64,000 bases of DNA from Pseudomonadota bacterium (GCA_021816775.1 JAKAXA010000012.1:1-64000); one strand, 5' to 3'. Positions 1 through 8,308 are shown, counted from the first letter of the stretch. Numbers and translations: made by a program. The notes: a model not told the origin generated them from the letters alone.

Positions 1-123
1 AACTCTTTCAGACCGCTAAAGTGACACGACTGATGAATAGCGGTCCTGCGCGTACGGCCGCTAGTTTTGACACGGACGGGGTCGGGGGCGCAAACTTTGC
101 ACCAAACCAAGAAGGGCTGCGCC

Positions 124-894
124 ATGGTGGCGATTCACTTTACTGAGAGGGTGACGGATCGGCTGCGGAAGGCCGCGAGTAAAGGGCGGGATGTGACGTT
201 GGCGGATCTCCCGAGCCCGACATATCTGTCTTGTTTGCCTCTTCAGCCTGGCGCGAGGATTCGGGATGCTCCCTGTGACGCAGCGGGCACGCGGCCCGGG
301 AGCGGCGCGGCAGTGAGCCGCGCACGAGCGCTCCTGCGCCGCTGGCGAGTGCCTCTGACACTGGCGGTGACGCTGGTGGCGCTTCAAGCGACCGGCTGGA
401 CTCCGGCGTTGGAGTATCGGCGGGCGGCGGTGCTGCATGGCGAGCTGTGGCGGCTGCTGACAGGGAGCCTCGTTCACCTCGGCTGGGTTCACTTGGCCCG
501 AGATCTAGCTGGATTGTTTCTGATCTGGGGGCTGTTTGCATGCTCGTTGAACGAGCACTCCGCGCTCTGGATCCTTCTCGTCAGCATGCTCTCGGTCGGT
601 CTGTGTCTGCTTGCGTTCAGCCCCGGGATCCTCTGGTACGTCGGGATATCGGGCGCCTTGTTTGGCCTGTTTTGCGCCGGCGCACTCTGTGAGTTTCGAG
701 AGAACCCCTTCTTTGCGGGCACATTGCTGCTCGGTATGGCCGCAGTCGTTGCGTGGACCTTGTATGCCGGTGCCCTGCCGGGCGAGACGGCGGGCCTCGG
801 CGGCAGGGTCGTGCCGCAGGCGCATCTTTATGGTGCGTTCGGCGGTGCAGCGTTCGTCTTGGCACGGGCGGCGCGGCGCGCCGTCTGGGTGTAA
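124..894 (+). CDS. rrtA: Rhombosortase-like rhomboid intramembrane serine protease
   Basis: Predicted inner-membrane rhomboid protease of the rhombosortase type, the family that processes GlyGly-CTERM tails of exported proteins. Visible features are several hydrophobic helices, the block RLLTGSLVHLGWVHL near the first conserved loop, the nucleophile motif GISGALFG (Ser176 in this numbering) and a late HLYGAFGG segment supplying the general-base His234. The start is uncertain: ATG at 124 has GAAGGG seven bases upstream, but GTG at 313 would give 193 residues, close to the usual family length, and the extra N-terminal stretch has no recognisable domain. The conserved HL-N-W-HL loop is altered here (Gly for Asn, ARD after HL). 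A candidate substrate, the SBBP-repeat protein ending at 6154, lies three genes downstream. A degenerate generic rhomboid is the main alternative. Confidence 0.75.
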   Translation: MVAIHFTERVTDRLRKAASKGRDVTLADLPSPTYLSCLPLQPGARIRDAPCDAAGTRPGSGAAVSRARALLRRWRVPLTLAVTLVALQATGWTPALEYRRAAVLHGELWRLLTGSLVHLGWVHLARDLAGLFLIWGLFACSLNEHSALWILLVSMLSVGLCLLAFSPGILWYVGISGALFGLFCAGALCEFRENPFFAGTLLLGMAAVVAWTLYAGALPGETAGLGGRVVPQAHLYGAFGGAAFVLARAARRAVWV

Positions 895-927
895 TAGGGC
901 GCAACTCTTGAGTAGTGGCGATCGCTT

Positions 928-1320
928 ATGGAAGAGAGATCTCCATCTTTCCGGCGCGCCTCGCCCGTTGGTTTCCCGACTTTCCAGCTCTCGAAGCCAC
1001 ACCAGCGGCTGCGGATTCTGCAGCGATGGGTAGCTGAACATGATGTGCGGCGTCTTTCGCTGAAGGATGCCGCCAGAATCGCCGGTCTCGAACCCCATCA
1101 CTTCTCGGCCACGTTCCACCTGTGTGTCGGCATCACATTCGGCCAATGGACGCGCGATTACCGAGTCGCTCTTGCTGTCCGAGGTCTGAAATGCGGAGTG
1201 TCCTCTATCGAGCAGGTGGTGGAGTTCGTCGGATACCAAGACCGGCGTTCTCTCGAACGGGCCATCAAGAGGGCTACTGGAAAGACACTTGGGCAAATGC
1301 AACGTCGATACAGCAGGTGA
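928..1320 (+). CDS. AraC-type DNA-binding domain protein (short)
   Basis: A 130-residue protein consisting almost entirely of an AraC/XylS-type double helix-turn-helix domain. The first helix-turn-helix is around residues 48-70 (LKDAARIAGLEPHHFSATF) and the second around 90-112, with the typical pattern VEFVGYQDRRSLERAIKR where AraC proteins usually have GF-x-xxSxFxRxFK. There is no ligand-binding N-terminal domain, so it would act as a small stand-alone regulator or be a fragment of a longer one. It sits 33 bases after the rhombosortase and 114 bases before the sedolisin, all on the same strand, so it may control this exported-protein group. No clear ribosome-binding site precedes the ATG. 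Confidence 0.7.
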   Translation: MEERSPSFRRASPVGFPTFQLSKPHQRLRILQRWVAEHDVRRLSLKDAARIAGLEPHHFSATFHLCVGITFGQWTRDYRVALAVRGLKCGVSSIEQVVEFVGYQDRRSLERAIKRATGKTLGQMQRRYSR

Positions 1321-1434
1321 GCAGAGCTCGAGACTCAGTCTAAGAAGTCCATAACTTTTGCCGTACGCGCTTGCCTCAAATTCTGCTACGGTCGGCCGGG
1401 GATCGAAGGACGACTGAGATGGGAGGATGTGACC

Positions 1435-3393
1435 ATGAGAAGCAAATTTCGAGTCAAGGTGTCATCCCTACTGTATGCGACGGCGGCCGTTGCAATCATC
1501 GCCTGTCTGGCAGGCGGGGGCGCATGGGCGCAAACGGCAGTACCATCGGGCAGTGCCCTGGTCGCCATCCATCCGGCGACGCGCCTGCCGCCGGGCAGTG
1601 CGCTCATCGGCTCGCTGCCGGCGTCGTTTCCGATGCACATCGTCATGACCTTGAGGCTGCGCAATGTGACGCAACTCGATGCGTTTCTGGCCCAGACGGG
1701 GCATCCGCTGCTGACCCCCAGTGAGTTCGAGATGGCCTACTCCCCTTCTCCGGCGCAAGCCCAGGCAGTCGCAGCATTCCTGACGCAGGCCGGTTTCAAA
1801 AATATCGTCGTTTCTCCAAACCGTCTACTGGTCTCGGGTGATGCGTCCTCCGGTATTGTGGCTGCCACGTTTCACACCTCCTTCGCGCAAGTTTTGACGG
1901 CACACGGTCGTCACGCTTTCGCTACTACGGCCGACGTGCTGATCCCGGCCTCGCTGCAAAGCAGTATTCTGGCGGTGCTCGGCGTGCAGAACGTATACGA
2001 GGCGCATACCTTTGACATCGTTTCCGATCAGGGGGTCGCGCCGCAGCCGGACACCAGCGGTGGCGGGTCTGAAATCGGGCATGATCCAACCGACTTTCCT
2101 GTGATCTACGGAGCCAGCAACCTGTCCGCGGCCGGCAACGTTACAGCGGGGATTGTCACGTCAGGCAACACGACAGATATGACAAACGTTGAAAATAACT
2201 TAAGTTATTTTACCAGTCAAAACAATCTGCCAGCGGTAAACGTCCAGGTAGTCGGAAGCGGTAACCAAAACGCAAGCGCTGAGGTCGAATGGGATCTTGA
2301 TAGTGAGGACATCGTAGCGATGGGCGGAGTACAGAATCTCATTCTGTACGATGCAGTGTCTCTCGGCGACTCTGATCTTACCGCCGACTATAACACAATC
2401 GTTTCGGACGATCTTGTCAAGGTCGTGAACGTCTCCCTCGGCGAGTGCGAGGCCAATGCCAAGAGCGATGGCGCGGCCGCCTCAGACGATCAGATTTTCG
2501 AGCAGGCAGATGCCCAGGGGCAGACGTTTTCGGTGTCGACGGGCGATTCCGGCGCCGATGAGTGCGGCAACGGTACCACGACGCCCGCCTATCCCGCCAG
2601 CTCGCCGTATGTAGTTGCGGTCGGGGGCACCGCACTTTTCACCTCGGGCAATACCACTTGGGCCAACGAGACGGTTTGGAACGATAGCTATGGTGCCACC
2701 GGTGGCAGTCCGAGCACGTTTGAGTCCCAGCCAGCATGGCAGCATGGGGTGTATCCGAATTCTCAATCAGTCTATCGCGGCGTGGCCGACATCGCCTTCG
2801 ACGCCGATCCCGTTTCGGGTGCGCAGATCATAGTTAACGTCAATCCGCCGGAGTCCGACGAGGTCGGCGGCACGAGCTTGGCCTCGCCGCTGTTTGTGGG
2901 TACCTGGGCGCGCATCCTGGAGAGCAAAGGTACGGCTATCGGCTTTGCAGCGCCGACTCTCTACGGCGCAGCAAGCGCAAACTACGCAAATGATTTTCAC
3001 GATGTGACTTCGGGTAACAATAATGGGGAGAACGCCGGTGCCGGTTGGGATTACCCCACCGGCTTCGGTAGCCTGGTCGTCAATAACATTGTCAACAACA
3101 TCAATGCGGCGCCCAGTGCATCATCGTTATCTGCAAGCAGTCTGGATTGTGATTCGGAATACGATCTTCAGTGGACGTCCGTCCCTAATGCAACGACGTA
3201 TAACCTTTGGTTCTTGTATACACCAAATGGTGGCGGTTGGAATTCCGGCGGATCAACCACGGGAACCAGTGAGATCGCCAGGGTGCCGAGCGGCGAAACA
3301 GAATATTTTGTCGTGCAAGCTTGCAGCGGATCTACGTGCGGAGCTGCGAGCAATGAAACGAGAGGGCTTCCCGCTTATTCAGGTTGCTTCTAG
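1435..3393 (+). CDS. Sedolisin-family (S53) acid serine-carboxyl protease
   Basis: Exported protease of peptidase family S53 (sedolisin/kumamolisin), enzymes active at low pH. A signal peptide covers roughly residues 1-34, ending in AWAQ. An N-terminal pro-domain (pro-kumamolisin type, to about residue 195) precedes the catalytic domain. The catalytic Glu and Asp lie in EVEWDLD (Glu285 and Asp289, spaced ExxxD), the oxyanion-hole Asp is likely in VSTGDSGADE, and the nucleophile is Ser481 in GGTSLASP. A C-terminal Ca-site pattern (DVTSGNNNG followed by GAGWDYPTGFGS) is present. About 90 further residues after the protease domain look like a fibronectin-type extension. ATG at 1435 is preferred over GTG 1429 because GGGAGG at 1421-1426 is eight bases ahead. 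No sorting tail is seen on this protein. Confidence 0.92.
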   Translation: MRSKFRVKVSSLLYATAAVAIIACLAGGGAWAQTAVPSGSALVAIHPATRLPPGSALIGSLPASFPMHIVMTLRLRNVTQLDAFLAQTGHPLLTPSEFEMAYSPSPAQAQAVAAFLTQAGFKNIVVSPNRLLVSGDASSGIVAATFHTSFAQVLTAHGRHAFATTADVLIPASLQSSILAVLGVQNVYEAHTFDIVSDQGVAPQPDTSGGGSEIGHDPTDFPVIYGASNLSAAGNVTAGIVTSGNTTDMTNVENNLSYFTSQNNLPAVNVQVVGSGNQNASAEVEWDLDSEDIVAMGGVQNLILYDAVSLGDSDLTADYNTIVSDDLVKVVNVSLGECEANAKSDGAAASDDQIFEQADAQGQTFSVSTGDSGADECGNGTTTPAYPASSPYVVAVGGTALFTSGNTTWANETVWNDSYGATGGSPSTFESQPAWQHGVYPNSQSVYRGVADIAFDADPVSGAQIIVNVNPPESDEVGGTSLASPLFVGTWARILESKGTAIGFAAPTLYGAASANYANDFHDVTSGNNNGENAGAGWDYPTGFGSLVVNNIVNNINAAPSASSLSASSLDCDSEYDLQWTSVPNATTYNLWFLYTPNGGGWNSGGSTTGTSEIARVPSGETEYFVVQACSGSTCGAASNETRGLPAYSGCF

Positions 3394-3730
3394 ACATCGT
3401 TGCTGGTAGCCACGGCAGGTTGTCCCAGATGGCTTCCCTGACCGTACACGGGTGCTCGCGTTTGGGGCGTCCATGGCGGAAAATGTGGATGATGGGTAGT
3501 GTTCGACGTGATGCTGGCAATTTGACCGGTAGAATTGAGCGCTGCTCAAATGCTGTCCGAAAGTATCCGAAAAAGCGGTATCGGGCGGCGGATCCGTTGA
3601 TGATCCACAGTCTGCCGGTCAGCTATCCCTGGCGAAGTCAGTCCTCGGGAGCGGCTGACCTTCCAATTTGGGCACCTTGGGGCACCACGCAACGTGTGGC
3701 CATCATGGTTTGTGGAATCAGTCAATCAAG
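3394..3730. other. Intergenic region with one palindrome
   Basis: No convincing gene. A perfect 6-bp inverted repeat, TTGAGC-GCT-GCTCAA, lies at 3535-3549, about 180 bases before the next start. TTGACC at 3522-3527 could be a -35 element, but no good -10 is evident. Open frames here have atypical composition and no recognisable domain. Confidence 0.4.
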
Positions 3731-6154
3731 GTGAAGTCGATTCTTATGACAAAGTGGGGAGTCGCACTCTACGCGTCGTCTGTCGGGATATTGACGTGCA
3801 TCGTTTCAGCGGTCAGCTTTCACGCCGTACAGGTTGGAGCTAAGAGACTGGCGTCAGAATCGAGTCCGCCGATGCAGCTCGCGCCGCCTCGATACGGTCA
3901 GTTGCCGATCCTCTTCGAGCCGAATGAGGGGCAAGCGCCAGCGCAAGACGCCTACGTCGCGAGCGGGACGGGGTACGCGATTGCGTTATCGGAGCAGGGA
4001 TTGACGCTGGCTCTTCCGCTCCCAGTTGTGGGTCGCTCAACCATCCACTCCCTTGGCCGGCCGATATTGGGTTCATTGCCCGTTCTGCGGCTCCAATTGA
4101 TTGGAGCCGCCAAGGACCCGGCGCTCCGGCCAGCGCGGCGCCAGGCGAGCTATAGCAATTACTTCCTCGGGAACAATCCGGCGCACTGGTGGACTCACGT
4201 GCCGAACTTTGCCGCGGTACGGTATAAGGACGTGTACCCGGGAATCGACTGGGTCGTATACGGGGACCACCGCCACCTCCTGGAATACGATCTCATAGTC
4301 CGTCCACACGCGGATCCCGCACGCATCGCTCTTGCGGTGACGGGAGCGGAGCGCCTGTCTCTTGGCAGAAGCGGCAAGCTGCTGATCGACGCGCACGGCC
4401 GAATCCTGCGTCAGCTTCGTCCCGTCGTGTATCAAGTGAGCGCGACGGGCGTCCGAGAGAACGTCAAGGGACGATACACGTTGAGCCATGGACGTGTTCG
4501 CGTCGACATCGGCCGCTATGATCACGACCGCACGCTGTACATCGACCCGGCTTTGGACTACTCCACGTACCTCGGGGGCACTTGCTGCGATCAAGGCACT
4601 GCCATTGCAGTCGACAATATGGGTGATGTCTACGTGACGGGTGTGGCGGGTTCGACGGATTTTCCGACGGTCGAGCCATACCAGGCAGTCAACGAGGGTG
4701 AGGACGCATTTATCGCGAAGTTCGATCCCTCCGGAACCAGACTGCTGTATTCCACCTATTTGGGCGGCAGCGTCGGCGCGAGGATTGTCGGTATCGAGGT
4801 GGACAATACTGGAAGCATCTATGTGGCGGGATCGACCTTTTCAAAGGACTTCCCAGTCGTGAACGCCTTTCAGAGCCAGTTCAAGGGAACCGGCCAAGCG
4901 GCCGGGCAAGGGTTTGTTACAAAATTCAGTCCGAAGGGAAGTATGCTCGAATACTCTACCTACCTCGGCGGCAGCGGGAACCTGAACGGAATTGGGGCGC
5001 TGGCCATCGACGGCAAAGGCGATGCATACGTCACCGGATCAACGGATTCGACGGACTTCCCTACGACCGCCCGTGTAATCCAGGGCGCGTTGCGCGGCCG
5101 AATCAATGCATTCATTACTGAGCTTAACCCTTCCGGAAGCGGCTTGGTGTACTCCACGTACCTTGGTGGAACCGCCGCAGACTCTGGGAACGCCATCGCG
5201 GTCGACGTCAGCGATGATGCATATATCGCGGGGGACACCAATTCGACGGACTTCCCCCTGGTTCACCCGTTTCAGAGTACGAATTATGCAAGTGCGAACG
5301 GGAGCACCGCTGACACGGCGTTCGTGGCCAAGCTCGCCCCAGGTGGCACCGCTCTCGACTACTCAAGCTATCTGGGCGGCAGTGGTGGCGAGACTGCAAC
5401 CGGAATCGCCGTGGACAGCGCCGGGAACGCGTACGTCACGGGAGCAACCGATTCCACGGATTTCCCAACCGTGAATCCATATCAGGGTACAAATCGGGAC
5501 GCCGCTGGCCTGGGCGGACCCAGCATGTTTGTGACGAAGATCAACAGCGCTGGAACGGCGCTGGTCTATTCGACGTACCTCGGCGGCAGCGGCGGTGGGA
5601 CGGGGCTCATCGGGGACGCTGGCAACGCAATAGCCGTCGATGGTGCGGGCGACGCCTATATTACCGGTTTCGCCCACTCGACCGATTTCCCTACGGTTAA
5701 TGCAGTTCAACTCACGAATAATTCCACGATTGGAGCGGGGAATGCGGTTGTCTCGGAGTTAGACCCGGCTGGTAGCAAATTGCTGTTTTCGACGTACCTG
5801 GGAGGCAGCGGGTCGTGGGGCCCAACGGCTGTTCACACGACGATTCCAATCGGAGACAGCGGGAACGGCATTGCACTCGATGACGCGGGCAGTATCTATA
5901 TTGTCGGAACGACGGGGTCGAGCGATTTTCCGACGCGGGATGCGTTCCAGAGTACCAACAGGACGACGACTCAGTATGGAGCAAATCAGCAGGTATTCAT
6001 TGCAAAATTTGGAGTTGAGCAAGGTGGAACGCAGCCTGGCTCCGCTCATGGTGGCGGTGGTGAAATCGGTTGGGGCATGATTGGCCTGTTGACCCTCGCG
6101 CTGGGATTTCGGTGGCGTACGGTAGACACCGGGGATACATCGGGAATTCGCTGA
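3731..6154 (+). CDS. SBBP-repeat beta-propeller protein with GlyGly-CTERM-like tail
   Basis: Large exported or surface protein of about 807 residues. It has an N-terminal signal peptide (KSILMTKWGVAL start), a conserved N-terminal domain of the type often found before SBBP repeats (FEPNEGQ near residue 60), then seven SBBP repeats from about residue 275 to 740. Each repeat follows the pattern YSTYLGGS, then AIAVD..GDAYVTG, then STDFPT. The C-terminus carries a glycine run (AHGGGGEIG), a hydrophobic stretch (WGMIGLLTLALGF) and basic RWR, which matches the architecture of a GlyGly-CTERM sorting signal, here followed by 11 extra residues. That fits processing by the rhombosortase at 124-894. Start GTG 3731 was chosen over ATG 3746 for its basic n-region; neither has a strong ribosome-binding site. 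Function is otherwise unknown. Confidence 0.85.
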   Translation: MKSILMTKWGVALYASSVGILTCIVSAVSFHAVQVGAKRLASESSPPMQLAPPRYGQLPILFEPNEGQAPAQDAYVASGTGYAIALSEQGLTLALPLPVVGRSTIHSLGRPILGSLPVLRLQLIGAAKDPALRPARRQASYSNYFLGNNPAHWWTHVPNFAAVRYKDVYPGIDWVVYGDHRHLLEYDLIVRPHADPARIALAVTGAERLSLGRSGKLLIDAHGRILRQLRPVVYQVSATGVRENVKGRYTLSHGRVRVDIGRYDHDRTLYIDPALDYSTYLGGTCCDQGTAIAVDNMGDVYVTGVAGSTDFPTVEPYQAVNEGEDAFIAKFDPSGTRLLYSTYLGGSVGARIVGIEVDNTGSIYVAGSTFSKDFPVVNAFQSQFKGTGQAAGQGFVTKFSPKGSMLEYSTYLGGSGNLNGIGALAIDGKGDAYVTGSTDSTDFPTTARVIQGALRGRINAFITELNPSGSGLVYSTYLGGTAADSGNAIAVDVSDDAYIAGDTNSTDFPLVHPFQSTNYASANGSTADTAFVAKLAPGGTALDYSSYLGGSGGETATGIAVDSAGNAYVTGATDSTDFPTVNPYQGTNRDAAGLGGPSMFVTKINSAGTALVYSTYLGGSGGGTGLIGDAGNAIAVDGAGDAYITGFAHSTDFPTVNAVQLTNNSTIGAGNAVVSELDPAGSKLLFSTYLGGSGSWGPTAVHTTIPIGDSGNGIALDDAGSIYIVGTTGSSDFPTRDAFQSTNRTTTQYGANQQVFIAKFGVEQGGTQPGSAHGGGGEIGWGMIGLLTLALGFRWRTVDTGDTSGIR

Positions 6155-6318
6155 CGGAGTCCGCGTCCCGGCGGAGGCAGCTTGCGTCCATCTCTGTCAT
6201 GTCACTCATTGACGCAGCATGTAGGTCAGCGGCGGGGTCGCGCGGGGAGTTTGCTGGGGTTCAAATTGCGGAGCACCGCAACGCAACGCATTGAGTTTAG
6301 GTATCGAATCGACGTCTT

Positions 6319-6412
6319 GCGGGGTTTGCGGGGGCTTCCTACTCGTCAAGCGTGAGTTGCAATGAAACTCATTCACGTGCGTAAAGGGGGAAGAGGTACC
6401 CGCAAACCCCGC
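6319..6412. repeat. Long inverted repeat, 14-bp perfect arms
   Basis: GCGGGGTTTGCGGG at 6319-6332 is the exact reverse complement of CCCGCAAACCCCGC at 6399-6412. Next to the arms, CTTCC at 6335-6339 also pairs with GGAAG at 6389-6393, extending the fold. A further small hairpin, GCACG-TCAT-CGTGC, follows at 6414-6427. No open reading frame explains it. It could be a structured RNA, a terminator-like fold or an end of a mobile element. Confidence 0.6.
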
Positions 6413-6531
6413 AGCACGTCATCGTGCGTCATCCATACGCCCGCTGTGCTGTCGCACTGACGGAGTTATTGACGGTATGACGCCCGACAGCGAGTTAAAT
6501 AAGCGTGTAACATCAACGATATAGCGACGCA

Positions 6532-6554
6532 TTCGAATCCCACCCTCTCCGCCA
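6532..6554 (+). other. tRNA-Ser 3'-end fragment (candidate attachment site)
   Basis: The sequence TTCGAATCCCACCCTCTCCG followed by CCA equals the T-loop, T-stem 3' arm, acceptor 3' strand and CCA of a bacterial tRNA-Ser. The upstream half is missing: bases before TTCGAAT do not pair as a T-stem, and no D-arm or anticodon arm is found. Such a lone 3' fragment is the usual mark left at the far end of an element that integrated into a tRNA gene. By orientation, the element would lie to the left of this point, with the intact tRNA outside the window. Confidence 0.7.
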
Positions 6555-6703
6555 GTGAAACGAACAGGACCGGAACGGGCCTTGTTCGTTTCAGCGGAGC
6601 AGGGTGTGTGGACGAACCCGCTTGTTCGACAAAATCGCCTGGAGCGATTTTGAACGCCGCGCAGCGGCGGCCCCGCAGGGGCGAGGCTCGGGATGAGCCG
6701 AGT
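6555..6703. repeat. Array of consecutive hairpins between two tRNA 3' fragments
   Basis: At least five back-to-back inverted repeats fill the gap between the two tRNA-Ser fragments. They are TGAAACGAACA with its complement TGTTCGTTTCA (about 6556-6593), AAAATCGC-CTGGA-GCGATTTT (about 6630-6650), GCCGC-GCA-GCGGC (about 6656-6668), GCCCC-GCA-GGGGC (about 6669-6682), and GGCTC-GGGAT-GAGCC. None is followed by a T-run typical of an intrinsic terminator. Confidence 0.6.
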
Positions 6704-7013
6704 AATCCCACCCTTTCCGCCAGTATTGTCTAGGCGTGTCTGGCGCGCCTGACAGAGCCTGACAAATCTCGTCCAATACGGCCGCGCGATCGGGGCGGGC
6801 CGTCACATTCGAGTAAGTGGCGTACAGCGCTACGGTTTCCTCGGCATCGAGCACCACGGACCAGCGGCTTGTCCTGTTTTCGGCAACTTCAAATGCTCCT
6901 GTGCGTTTCAAGGCCGCTAGGCGAGCCCCGGAATCTAAGTACCAGCCTCCGTAAATACGAGGACGTATAAATAAGGCATGTCTCCTTCCCTTATGATACA
7001 TTTTTCGACCCAA
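6591..7013 (-). pseudogene. Remnant of a class I SAM-dependent methyltransferase C-terminus
   Basis: The frame encodes about 140 residues. The middle part (RWSVVLDAEETVALYATYSN followed by a short Asp/Arg-rich helix) resembles the C-terminal end of Methyltransf_11-type SAM-dependent methyltransferases, where a W-x-x-x-L-x-x-E-x-L-V-x-L-x-x-T-Y-S pattern precedes a final helix. No SAM-binding motif (GxGxG) is present, so only the tail survives. The last 45 or so codons run through the hairpin array and the tRNA fragment and are not homologous sequence. The 5' side is cut by the IS630-type sequence. Assignment is by pattern recognition and is tentative. Confidence 0.35.
6704..6722 (+). other. 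Second tRNA-Ser 3'-end fragment
   Basis: AATCCCACCCTTTCCGCCA repeats the last 19 bases of the fragment ending at 6554, with one C-to-T change. The two copies end exactly 168 bases apart. It may be a second attachment site from successive integrations, or part of a tandem tRNA-tail repeat. Confidence 0.65.
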
Positions 7014-7024
7014 GGAGGGGTCGT

Positions 7025-7665
7025 ATGCCTAGAAAATGCCCGTATCGCATTGACCTGTCGGAGGCCGAGCGCGCACGGCTTGAAGCGACTGCGCGCCGGT
7101 ATACGGCACCGTATATGGATGTCATCCGCGCCAAGATCGTGCTGTACGCCGCCGCGGGGCTCGACAACGATGAGATCGCAGCCCGCCTGGATACCCCGCG
7201 CCAGATCGTCAGTAAGTGGCGCAAGCGCTTCTTCCGAGAACGTCTACCGGGGTTGGAGGAACGCTCCCGCATCGGGCGCCCGGCGCTCTTTCCCCCCCAG
7301 CGTCGCCGTCGCCGTTAAGGCCCTGGCGTGCCAGCTGCCGTACGAGTCCGAGGTGCCGATCTCGCGCTGGAGCGTGCCGGAGATCCGCCGCGAGGTCATC
7401 GCGCGCGGCCTAGTGGCCTCCATCGGGGAAAGCACTCTGTGGCGCTGGTTCACCGAGGATGCGATCCGACACTGGGCGCACCGCACCTGGATCTTCCCGC
7501 GCGATCCGGCCTTCGAGCGCAAAGCGGGCCGCGTGCTCGACCTGTATCAGGGTGACTGGGAGGGAAAACCCCTGGGCGATGCCGACTGCGTCCTCTCCAC
7601 CGACGAGAAAACCAGCATCCAGGCCCGCCGCCGTATCCACGCCACCCTTCCCCCGGCCCCCGCTC
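7025..7665 (+). pseudogene. Truncated, frameshifted IS630-family transposase
   Basis: A strong ribosome-binding site (AAGGAGG, 7012-7018) precedes ATG 7025. The first 90 residues contain the IS630-type helix-turn-helix (LDNDEIAARLDTPRQIVSKW). The frame then ends at a TAA (7316-7318). Removing one C from the C7 run near 7290 restores a continuous protein through VKALACQLPY and WSVPEIRREV up to the first DDE aspartate in CVLSTDEKTSIQARRRIH. Homology stops around 7665, before the second Asp and the Glu, so the element is inactive. The right end is replaced by the hicAB locus. No confident terminal inverted repeats were found. Confidence 0.8.
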
Positions 7666-7707
7666 GTGCCGCCTGGCCGGTCAGCGACTCTCGCATTCCG
7701 CAGCGGC

Positions 7708-8112
7708 TCATGCCGGCTTGCGCATTGCGTCCACGGCAGCGCGGGCGATAAACCCGGATCGGGTCTCACCTTGCTTTCTGGCGTAGGCATCGACTGCCCG
7801 TAGGATACGCCGCGGTAACGTGATGTTGATCCGCGCGGCTTTGTCTCCGAGCTCGCTGACGTCGACGTCGACCACGGCCCAAGTCCAACCGTGATAGCTG
7901 CGCTTCTTCTGAAGCTGCTGAATCGGTGTCGGTGCGGGGAATGCCTTGCCATCATCCAGCAGCCCTTCCAGGTGGAGGAGGATAGCCTCACGCGCATTGG
8001 TAAGCGCGTCATCCAGCGTATCGCCAGCAGAAAAGCAGCCGGGCAGATCCGGGACGACGGCACCGAACGCATGCTTGGCGTCACCAGTTTCAATGGCAAT
8101 GGGATAGCGCAT
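7708..8112 (-). CDS. hicB: HicB family antitoxin
   Basis: A 134-residue antitoxin that neutralises HicA and represses the operon. The N-terminal HicB-like partial RNase-H fold is evident (FGAVVPDLPGCFSAGDTLDD, then AREAILLHLEGL). The C-terminal half (INITLPRRILRAVDAYARK, then SRSGFIARA-type end) is a ribbon-helix-helix DNA-binding domain. It lies 12 bases downstream of hicA on the same strand, with GAGGAA ahead of the ATG. The gene is full length and both domains are intact, so the module is probably functional. Confidence 0.93.
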   Translation of the reverse strand: MRYPIAIETGDAKHAFGAVVPDLPGCFSAGDTLDDALTNAREAILLHLEGLLDDGKAFPAPTPIQQLQKKRSYHGWTWAVVDVDVSELGDKAARINITLPRRILRAVDAYARKQGETRSGFIARAAVDAMRKPA

Positions 8113-8124
8113 ATATTCAGTTCC

Positions 8125-8307
8125 TCACTTTAAACCAGCCTGTTTGCGAATCGCCTGCACCAGGCCCTTTCCCAGGTCCTTCCTCGGATGTGGCACCGTG
8201 ATCGTGCCCGGCTTGGTCGGGTGCACGAACTGATGGTGGCTGCCGCGGGTGCGTTGCAGATGCCAGCCATCGGTTTGGAGCAGCTTGATCAGGTCATGAC
8301 TCTGCAC
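8125..8307 (-). CDS. hicA: HicA family mRNA interferase toxin
   Basis: A 60-residue double-stranded-RNA-binding-fold toxin that cleaves mRNA independently of the ribosome. HicA hallmarks are the opening DLIKLLQTDGWHLQRTRGSHH, which includes the catalytic His in GSHHQF, and the PHPRKDLGKG segment before the last helix. Start GTG 8307 gives the normal family N-terminus; an upstream GTG at 8325 would put the promoter palindrome inside the gene. No ribosome-binding site is visible, and the -10 box ends only seven bases before GTG, suggesting a leaderless message. The order toxin then antitoxin is standard for hicAB. Confidence 0.9.
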   Translation of the reverse strand: MQSHDLIKLLQTDGWHLQRTRGSHHQFVHPTKPGTITVPHPRKDLGKGLVQAIRKQAGLK

Positions 8308-8308
8308 C

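Noticed and set aside
1435-3393. GlyGly-CTERM tail on the sedolisin
   Set aside because: The C-terminus has no hydrophobic helix or basic cluster.
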